Below are positions 56,001 to 64,000 of a stretch of DNA of 64,000 nucleotides, in pieces (the first letter of the stretch is position 1; each line of letters starts with the position of its first letter). Source of the DNA: Ilex aquifolium (taxonomy: Eukaryota; Streptophyta; Magnoliopsida; Aquifoliales; Aquifoliaceae); NCBI GenBank assembly GCA_951799425.1, contig OX637394.1:49603142-49667141 (forward strand), given 5' to 3'. The notes beneath the pieces were generated by a model that was not told the DNA's origin, ran no database searches, and was given only the letters and a program-made list of their open reading frames with translations. A program made the position numbers and the translations under genes.

Positions 56001-58752
56001 AGGGTTTTGTCAATAACAGAGCAAATTGGTTGGCTATCCAGAGGCAGTTATTACAACTGGAGAGGCAACAAGCTCATCTAATGAACATGTTGCAGGTCTG
56101 CTAAGTTAATTTACACGAAAAAATAGTTCCTGTCTCTGCTTTCTCCTTAACAATTTCCTTACAATGCAGGATTTCATGGGTGGGTCTCATGATAGCATGG
56201 TGACTCTAGAGAACAGAGTATGGGGTCTCGAGAGAGTTGTTGAAGATATGGCACGGGATTTGTCAATGTCAGCCAGTAGAAGAAGTGGCCATTTTATGTT
56301 GGGGTTCCAGGGATCTTCAAATAGGTCCCTGAGCAAATACAATGGCTTCCCTGACTACTCTAGTGCCAAGTTGGGGAGGGGTGGTGATGGGCGAGTTTCC
56401 TTCAGTGAGAGGCTTGCACCGTCCAACGGTATTGCTTCAGGCATGAGGGGTAGGGGCCCTCCGTGGAGATCTGAGGTGCCTGACGTTTGGGACTTCCACT
56501 CCTTTGGAAAAAATGGCCAAATGAGCTCTAGGAGAGCTCTAAGTGGTGGTTCCATAGGCAGTAGGTCACCCAAATCAGAACATGAAAATGATCAGGTTGG
56601 CAGCAGGAGAGCTTGGGATAAAGGAGCTGGACCTGTTAGATTTGGGGAGGGCCCTTCTGCAAGAAGTGTCTGGCAAGCTTCGAAGGATGAGGCAACCTTG
56701 GAAGCAATTCGAGTAGCTGGTGAAGACAATGGAACTGCTCGAAGTGCAAGAGTTCATATACCAGAATTGACTGCTGAATCATTAAGGGATGACAATATTG
56801 TGCAAGAGCGTGATCCAGTTTGGACATCTTGGAGTAATGCCATTGATGCACTTCATGTGGGTGATATTGATTTGGCTTTTGCAGAAGTTTTGTCTACTGG
56901 GGATGACCTCTTGCTAGTGAAGTTAATGGACAGATCTGGTCCTGTAATTGACCAACTCTCAACTGAGGTTGCAAGTGAGGTTTTGCATGCTGTTGCACAG
57001 TTTTTACTGGAGCAAAACTTATCTGATATCTGTTTATCTTGGATTCAACAGGTATGGATTGTGTTTTGTAATTTTCTGGTCTTCAATCTGCTTTACCTGG
57101 GCTAGTTCTGTTATTGCAAAATTTTGACAAATAGGACACAGATGTCATATGCATAACAATCAGTATAATAATTATCAGGTAACTGTAAGCAATTTGCTAG
57201 TAATTTTAAGCAACTATTTGCAAGTATAACAATATGAATATTCTTGTTATTCATAGAGTTTTCCTGAGATGGTGTAGTTACATGAAACGAGATGATTTAA
57301 GTCTTGAAATAAGGTGGAAAACTGACAGGAAATCTTTTATGGTAAGACATGTTTAGGACACACAAGAATAACACCCAGTTTAGTCCCCATGAATGGGGTT
57401 TGGGATGGGTAGATTGGGTGAAGAGTGAAGATCTTTGGCATTATTTGTACAAAGTGGTTGCCTTCAGGTTCGAACTAACACAACTTCAAGGTTATTGGAC
57501 TGATTTTAACCATGAACCAATGGCATTTCTAGAAATAGAAACTGATAAAAGAAAACTGGTGGATATAGTGTAGTGATCAGCAATCAATCTATATCCTGAC
57601 TCTAATTGTTCAAGGACACAGCTTGCATCCATTTGGGCAATCAGTTGCTGTTCCTGGGTCCTACCAGATGACATTTAACAATACTTTAGTATGTAACATG
57701 CCTCAGTTTTGTGAAGATTACAGAAGTTAGTTGCACCTATGCGGCAATCACCAATAATCCGTGTCATATATCTTGAAAAAAGCATCACTCTGTATTTCTT
57801 AGCAGGAATACCATAACGAATAACATAGCATGCAAAACGTTACTAACTCCCGGGTACTTCCTGGGATCTAACTTCGATATTTTGTTGAAAGTTGACAGGA
57901 AGTAGCCACACCATCTATTATCTTTCCATGGCTACGGAGTCTAGAGAAGAGAAACTATATGAGTGGCTATTTTTCAATAATTGGAGATCTATTGGCTCAC
58001 CGAACATAGAAGTGAATTGAATTTAAAATTCCAATTTCATACTCAGACTACAGAGTTGAACCAGAGTTGACCTTAAAAACAGCAAAGAGAAAAGTAACTA
58101 CCAACTGGTGTTGCAAAATATATGATTTGCATTTGGTTTATCAATATAGAGGATAAAGAAAGGATTAGGGATTCCCTCAAATTGAATTTTTAACTTCTAG
58201 GATAACCATTCTAGACACCGATGTGGTAACAATATTGTTATGGTAACACCACAGCCAGGTAAATATATGAATCACATGTGAACTCCCTACTTTGAAAATC
58301 ATGATATGACCTTACATGATTAGGTATTGTACCATTTTGGCTAACAAGAATGTTACCCTATCATTGATTGAAAGACCCAGTTTTCTTCTATCATCATAAT
58401 TGGTTGATTTTCTAAACTATGATGCTTTCTATACTCCAGTTCTCACTTGTAGTGATGCTGCAATGTCACAATTTTTTTTCTTTTGGATTGATGATTAATG
58501 TTTTACTTGAGTGTTCTTGAAGTTGTGCTTACTTCTTTGCTGCCTGTTCTCCAGTTGGTAGATATTGCCATGGAAAATGGATCCGATGTCTTAGGCATTC
58601 CTATGGAAGTAAAACGGGAGCTGCTGCTAAATTTACATGAAGCTTCTTCAACAATTGACCCACCTGAGGAATGGGAAGGTGCAACACTGGACCAACTCTT
58701 ATTGCAGTTGGCGTCAGCCTGGGAAATTGATTTGCAGCAGCTGGGGAAGTAA
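50045..58752 (+). CDS. SPR2: SPIRAL2/TORTIFOLIA1 microtubule-associated protein, five exons
   Basis: SPR2/TOR1 binds cortical microtubules, protects minus ends and controls straight organ growth. Exons: 50045-50755, 51558-51749, 55394-56095, 56170-57051, 58555-58752. Every junction is phase 0, GT-AG, and together they encode 894 residues. The N-terminal ~310 residues are the HEAT/TOG-like microtubule-binding domain (MVELKQRILTSLSKL, HIVKRLKDSDSGVRDACRDA, CLGSSDWATRKAAADAS, IKPVRDSVTEALQLWKKIAG). The middle is disordered and Ser-rich with GILKKKAPALTDKELNPEFF (~380-400). A coiled coil follows (WLAIQRQLLQLERQQAHLMN, then GLERVVEDMARDLS), then EGPSARSVWQASKDEATLEA. The last ~150 residues form the conserved C-terminal domain, ending WEIDLQQLGK. 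Intron 2 is 3.6 kb and holds nested transposons. The start is the first ATG; the family has a similar Ser/Pro-rich N-terminus. Confidence 0.95.
53108..54332. mobile_element. Middle element: hAT-type, interrupted by another hAT-type element
   Basis: The ends TAGGCCTATCGATGGATTGG and CCGTTGATAGGCCTA are inverted. The flanks GCTACTGG and GCTACTAA share six of eight bases. The subterminal CGAATTCGGAT-type repeats resemble the element at 18349-18849, a relative by its TAGGC ends. Confidence 0.8.
53142..53948. mobile_element. Innermost element: hAT-type MITE, 807 bp, perfect 8-bp duplication
   Basis: CATAGTTGTCAAATCGTGAT at the left is mirrored by CGTACGATTTTGATAACTATG-type sequence at the right. 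The flanks are ATCCGAAT on both sides (53134-53141 and 53949-53956), which are sequences of the middle element, proving that it inserted later. CGAATCGTACGATT motifs crowd both ends. Confidence 0.9.
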
Positions 58753-59253
58753 TGCCTGCCTCTCGGGATTTGTATTCTATGTTTATCGTTCATGTCTGGT
58801 GGTTAGGATGATACATCTTGTAACTACACATATAGTGAACTAATCGGGGAACAGTCGTCCCAAATTGATGAGTCCATCATCAAACTCTGTTTCGAATGAG
58901 TGATTGGAATTCAGAATTGAATATAGTTTTTTTTTTTTTTTGGGCTTTAATACAAATTCGTTTTGACATATGACAATATTTGCCGTTCTTTAAATTTCAA
59001 CAAGTACTAGGCAGACTGTGAGTCTGAAATGTTGAAACACAGCTGATGATGCAGAGCTGATCAATTGTTTGAAAACTCTTCCACTATTTATATTTTTAAA
59101 ATATATTTGAAAATATTAGCACCAAGTCCACAAGGATGTACAAATTCTGATCAAACCATAAAGAAAATGCGAGAAGAAGCTGTTTTCTCAGTCTCTGCTC
59201 CAACCACTATCTGGTGCATTGTTTTCAATATTCTCAGCAGTATTTCTTTATGA
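58753..59253. other. Convergent spacer between SPR2 and the kinase gene
   Basis: About 500 bp holding the presumed 3' UTRs of both converging genes. No other feature seen. Confidence 0.6.
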
Positions 59254-61624
59254 TTACACTGATTCTTCTGCTCCTGCCTCATCGATCTTATTTACAGATA
59301 AGTACTCGAGAGCAGTTACCACATCGCTGATCAAAGGCCGGACACTGGCTTCCTCCTGGAGACACATTGCTGCTATCGCAAGAGCTTGGTAGAGACCCTT
59401 TATGGGGTAGTTCCCTTCAAGCAATGGGTCTGCCATTAAATGAAACATCCTTTTGTCCTTGAACAAAGGTTGTGCCTGCATATTTGTAACATTGTGAATT
59501 TGCAAGCCAACCTCTAATCAACATACCAAAAAAAACTTCCATAGAATGATGAAGCTCTGAATGTAAGTAGTTTCAAAGTGGTTCATAACTGTTGAAGAAG
59601 ATTTAACTTTTTATTGGTTGAAAGTTTAAAATGCTGGTAAATAGAAACTTCAGAAATCATGTATAACAATGCAGAATAAGACATACCCAAGTAACAAGGT
59701 TCTGCTCTTCACTAGGTCTCGAGTTATCGATAACTCTCCTTCCCGTGATCATCTCCAAAAACACTACACCAAAGCTGTAAACATCAGACTTTGTAGTTAA
59801 CTGGCCTGTCAATGCATATTCGGGTGCACAGTAGCCGTAGGTTCCCATCACCCTGGTAGACACATAGCTCTTATCACCAGTTGGACCTAGCTTGGCAAGT
59901 CCGAAATCAGAAAGCTTTGGGTTAAATCTTTCATCTAATAGTATGTTAGATGCTTTGAAATCGCGATAAATCACTGGAGGGTTAGCTGTTTCATGCAAGT
60001 ACTCTAGTCCTCTGGCAGCCCCTTCAGCAATTTTCATCCTAGTATTCCAATCTAGAGGCTTTCTCTGTGAACCTATCTCTGAAAATCAGAGTTTATCTGA
60101 TCAGTATAGATATCAGATAAGAGTCCTCATATTGAAAAGGAAAAAATTGAAAGGGGTTCACAACATTGTTCAAAGAATCGGCCGAGTCTGATACGAATGC
60201 GAGCGAAAAACAGTGTAGACATACCAAGAAGGTGATCTTCTAGTGAACCATTGGACATGTACTCATAGACTAATATCCTCTGCTCACCATCGGCGCAGTA
60301 TCCAACCAAATTGACAAGGTTAGAATGGTGAAGAAGACTCAGCATCAGTACCTCCACAAGAAATTCTCTGTTTCCTTGAAATCCATTTCTGTCAAGTTGC
60401 TTAACAGCAACATCCTTTATGACAAAAACATTTATATAGAATAAGAGATTGAAATAGAAATATGAACTAGAAACAAAATGATAAGTAAGAGAAAAATGAT
60501 TTGCAACATTACCATGTTTTTGCTTTGAAGGTGTCCTTTGTAAACCCTCCCAAAACCACCTTCACCAAGCAATGATTCAGGGTTGAAGTTTTGAGTTGCA
60601 ACACACAGCTCACGGAATGCAAATATCTGAGCAGAAATATTTCCTTTTCCTATTTTTTCGATCTCTTCGGCTATGTACCTCCTCCTGCTGCTATCTGCAC
60701 ATTGAATTACAGTCAAATTTGGATCAGGTAATCAAAATTATTGTGGTTGCCAAAACCATATTCTCCACCATCATAATATCAAAGGAACAACTGAACAAAG
60801 AGAGATCGGGTCAAAGAGCTGGATAAGGAGATTCAATCGTTGGAGAAGAGCAAACTGAAGAAAGAAGTCACTAGTGCAACTCTTATATAGTAAAGAAAGG
60901 AAATAAAGATCTATTTCGCTTTGTAGGGGTAGGGGGGGGCTTGGAATCGTTGTAGGAATCTTTCTGGTTCCCGCTCCCTCCTTCCTGGCCCTCTTGCTTT
61001 CTATGAGTAAGATTCCTACGAGCCCATGCGCGATCGTGCAAATAGATAGGGTTCGATATTACGAATCCAACATAAGAAATGACAAGGTTCTAAAATGTTT
61101 GAGTATGGTGCAATTCTGTGGAAAAATCCATGTGTACGACCGGGAGTTATTATCTACATTTTGCTCAAAGAATGGATTTTGGCAACAAAACTGCTGTCAA
61201 TAAGTTTTTCTTTCCTCAATCTCAAATCCAAACAATAAAGAAAATTTTCTAGTTCAACAAAGATTCGGTACTCAAGAGGTTCAAAGCTCTGCATAAGATT
61301 GAAGATCACCCGAATGAAGATGAATTGGAAGGAAAAGTTTTTTGTTATTAAAATTAGCCATAATTATGTGCAAAAGGCTAATGCATCGGTTGAACAAGAT
61401 ATGGGACTGATGGGGCAAAAGGACATGGATTTATGACTATAAGATGAACAGATTTGAATAAGACAATCATCCAAATTACAAAAAAGGAAATTAAAGATAC
61501 CACTTTTGAATGAAATGTTAGCAAAAGAAGCTAATGTTTTGGTGTCTTTGTATTCCTGAATGCTTTTTTTCAATGATTTTCTCAGGATCTTTTCTTCTGA
61601 CTTGCAACATGAAAAGCAGCCCAT
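59254..61624 (-). CDS. PBS1-like receptor-like cytoplasmic kinase (RLCK VII, PBL22/PBL23-like), five exons
   Basis: Kinases of this family sit on the inner face of the plasma membrane and relay signals from receptor kinases, often in immunity. Exons (minus strand): 61624-61501, 60694-60513, 60414-60225, 60078-59687, 59475-59254; GT-AG borders close to 369 residues. MGCFSCCK carries Gly2 for myristoylation and Cys3/Cys6/Cys7 for palmitoylation. The kinase domain has the Gly loop [11 protein letters not shown] (85-95), catalytic VAVK (Lys107), [10 protein letters not shown] (Asp205, an RD kinase), DFG (223-225), the activation segment [15 protein letters not shown] and the [19 protein letters not shown] signature of RLCK VII. 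All catalytic residues are present, so it should be active. The C-terminal tail after the kinase is short. The exact Arabidopsis orthologue is not settled, so no symbol is given. Confidence 0.95.
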
Positions 61625-63074
61625 TTTCCTTTCTCTCTCCTACTTCCCAACCATACCCAGATTCCAAAAACCACCAAATTCTTCAATCTGTCTGTCTGTT
61701 GCTAATAAGCGTGTGGATTCAATCCAATGGACAAACAAACAAAAACCCTGTTCAAGGACACAATTTCAACGTTGAAATTCAGATGAATATTGGGAATCTT
61801 AGTCCAGGAAAGATCCAGTCTTGTCTGGTCTCTCAGGAAACTAAGAAGAATTTCAACAATTGTTTTTTTTATCATTTTCCTTCAAAATGCAAGGTGTTCC
61901 ATTTGACTTGGTCAAATTTGCTAATCTTAGTAACAGAAAATAACCGTTTTAAGGTGGAAATTTTAATCTTTAATGAGGAAAAAATGGATGTTATTCAGCC
62001 AGTTAATTCTCTGTGCTATTTTTAGCTTACAAGATACATGCATATGTTTACATCAAGATTGATCTTGATGGCCACGAATTTACTAATTTTTGAGTTAGTT
62101 TTTTCGGACAATCAGATGATATATGTCATGGCAGGGGTTCTATTTTTAAGGTTCAAAGTATCGACCGATACCGATTTATCTTCCGATGTAATCCCATTTC
62201 ATGTTCAGTGTCAAACACGACTCTCACAGTAATTGGCCGAGTCTTCAGAAAAATCTTCGAGTGAATAAACCATGGATTAACCAAGAATGGCCAATGAGAT
62301 TTAATCAATTTAAGGCTAAACAGATGAGATATTCCCGGCTTGAGATTACACAGAGCTCGAGTTATCCAAATATAACCATTAGCCTCGGTTGAGTTAAGCA
62401 GATGAGGTTGATTCTCATTCTTTCTGTACAAATTCATTACTTTAAATGGGAACACTACAGAAAATGAAAGCCATGACCCATGTATGGTAACAAATTGGAA
62501 CAGTAGGAAACTGTGATGAGGAGACTCAAATACATGCTGGATGATGGATTTCAGCATTCGCTATTGGCTTTTCAAAACACCGCCTCATTTTACACTGATA
62601 TCTGTTGGTAAGGGAAAAGAGGGGGGGAAGGGGGTGGGTTGCAAAACTAGCTCAGTTCCGTAAACTGCACACACAGAGAACACAACCGTCACATACTTGG
62701 ATACCGTTGCCTGTGTTCTTTCAGCAAGAAACATGATTATGCATTTCTTCGAGTTTTGAGATACCTGGTTGGCAACTTCTATGGTGTCACTCAAGTATAT
62801 ACTCACATGAAGAATGGGACAATAATGCTTACAAGAATGGTAAGTATACAAGGCAAGTAATGCCTGCTAATACTGATCTTGGAGCCAAAATTTCTCTAAT
62901 GCACATGGATTAGAGACGGAGAATAAGATGTTCCAGCCAAAAAAAAAGAGAGAGTTTCATCAAATCCCGTCCTCTCTGAGGAAACCCTGGACACCCCCAT
63001 TTGTAATGTTGAATACGAGCAAAAAAGCTATAACACATAATAAATAGATAAAACTGAGTCAGGTACAACTTCTT
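61625..63074. other. Kinase upstream region and spacer
   Basis: The left part is the presumed promoter of the kinase gene and the right part the 3' UTR of the gene ending at 63075. The open frames (61534-62025, 62153-62557) lack similarity to known proteins. A G-rich patch lies at 62619-62637. Confidence 0.5.
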
Positions 63075-63442
63075 TCATATCCTGTTGCGAGTTGCTATTA
63101 GAAAAGCAACCACTCTCTCAAGCTTGCTAATCCGAGCCTCAAGTTCCACTCCAGGTTCATGAGATGAGTTTTGTCCAACCATTCTCTCAAGCCTGCTAAT
63201 CCGAGCCTCAAGTTCCACTCCTGGTTCATGAGATGAGTTTTGTCCTTTGCTGTGGTTGGTGCTATCCAAACTGTGGCCTGAACTTCCAGCTTTACTCTCA
63301 TTTGCATGCTCAGTGGCAGTTTCTGATCTCTCTCTCGCGGAGTGAGGCAGCATAATCTTGTCTACTGGTTTCATCAATGTTTCCGCCCTCCCAAATGCTC
63401 CACTATGTGCAGTTAAAGAAGGCAGATTTTGAAACTGAACAT
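63075..63442 (-). CDS. Last exon of an unrecognised gene with a tandem-duplicated coiled-coil segment
   Basis: The exon follows an acceptor TTTTTTTAG|AT and runs in one frame for 122 codons to a TGA at 63077-63075; the first two bases complete a split codon. The protein end is hydrophilic (VQFQNLPSLTAHSGAFGRAE then TLMKPVDKIMLPHS). It closes with two almost identical 23-residue copies of GQNSSHEPGVELEARISRLE plus RMV, the second with K for R and V for M. The heptad-like spacing of I, L and V suggests a short coiled coil. The rest of the gene is off the right edge, so I cannot name it. The 69-bp DNA repeats are at about 63105-63243. Confidence 0.7.
63105..63243 (-). repeat. 69-bp coding tandem duplication (two copies)
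   Basis: CTCTCAAGCYTGCTAATCCG followed by AGCCTCAAGTTCCACTCC and TTCATGAGATGAGTTTTGTC occurs twice in register, 69 bp apart, with few differences. It adds exactly 23 residues to the encoded protein. Confidence 0.9.
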
Positions 63443-64000
63443 CTAAAAAAAGGGAAAGTGAAAGAAATTATAGGAAATCGCTAGTTGGGAACATAGGATT
63501 CACTATCTTGTTTTCAAAATGGATATAATATACAGCAAAAAAGTTTATTCCAGAACTGTGTTCAAGCTTTCTTGTTTTCTTTTGATTTTTAAGTTCAGGC
63601 TTGTTATACATCACCGGGTGCAAAACCTAAATGGGTAATTCCTTCGCATCTGAATTTTAGATCATAGCTCCTAGAATCACTCTACAATGCAGAGTTGAAG
63701 TTTCTCAAGTGCTAGAGGAATTATGACTCTTTTAACGTCATATATCAGAGCAGAGTAAAACTAGTCTGATAAGTTGCCTAGAATCATCCCTATGTCCTGC
63801 AATACCAACGAGAACAGTTACATAAGCTTATATCTGTCGAACAAGGAAATACATAGAAATCAGGAATAATGAGGTCTCAAACATGGAAAACTAATGAAAC
63901 AACTGAAGAAGGCGTGCTTAAGATCTAAACAACGATATATATGGTAATGAGATTGACCAACTTATGATAGCATTCAATGTCTTCATAAAATCCTTGATAT
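63443..64000 (-). other. Intron (or upstream part) of the terminal minus-strand gene
   Basis: No further exon of the terminal gene could be recognised up to the window edge. Confidence 0.5.

Noticed and set aside
61534..62025. 163-codon plus-strand frame upstream of the kinase
   Set aside because: Its start is antisense to kinase exon 1 and the remainder lies in promoter-like DNA without similarity.

Overview
This window is nuclear DNA from a plant, most likely a woody eudicot. The protein-coding genes have GT-AG introns and their exon order matches known Arabidopsis genes. The tRNA is a plant cytosolic initiator tRNA. The space between and inside genes is filled with plant transposable elements (Mutator, hAT, Helitron, LTR, CACTA). 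No CRISPR, operon or bacterial feature was seen. I could not identify the species.

Layout, left to right. 1-878: first coding exon of tryptophan synthase beta (minus strand; the rest lies off the left edge). 1030-4705: a 3.7 kb Mutator-like element with ~190 bp inverted repeats, a 9-bp target duplication and a decayed MULE PB1-like reading frame. 4920-5460: hAT-type MITE. 5858-8258: a mosaic of exon fragments from a Ca2+-dependent nuclease, phosphatidylinositol synthase and pyridoxal kinase, ending in a Helitron-type 3' terminus. 8899-9962: non-autonomous hAT element. 10680-19343: DAWDLE-type (SNIP1) FHA gene, plus strand, eleven exons. 20940-23342: Spg1/Tem1-type septation GTPase gene, minus strand, six exons. 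23699-27372: MITE, small Helitron and a solo gypsy-type LTR. 29050-32532: LTD (GDC1) chloroplast LHCP-import gene, minus strand. 32643-32714: initiator tRNA-Met, divergent from LTD and only 110 bp from its start codon. 34198-35180: a tail-to-tail pair of intronless, uncharacterised genes whose proteins share a motif and whose stop codons overlap. 37.3-49.5 kb: TE-rich with no convincing host gene (MULE, LTR fragment, at least three Helitrons, MITEs, a CACTA end). 50045-58752: SPIRAL2/TORTIFOLIA1 microtubule-associated protein gene, plus strand, five exons, with a three-level nested transposon in intron 2. 59254-61624: PBS1-like receptor-like cytoplasmic kinase, minus strand, five exons. 63075-63442: last exon of an unrecognised minus-strand gene that continues off the right edge.

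The host genes serve unrelated processes (tryptophan synthesis, small-RNA biogenesis, cell-division signalling, chloroplast import, microtubule organisation, immune/receptor signalling), as expected for a eukaryotic chromosome segment. The exon models come from reading splice sites and checking that phase closes to the stop codon; no transcript data were available. I did not find a convincing new biological system. The most unusual items are the multi-gene exon mosaic, the overlapping-stop paralogue pair, the tRNA lying in the LTD upstream region, and the stop codon copied three times within a tandem repeat of the MULE reading frame.
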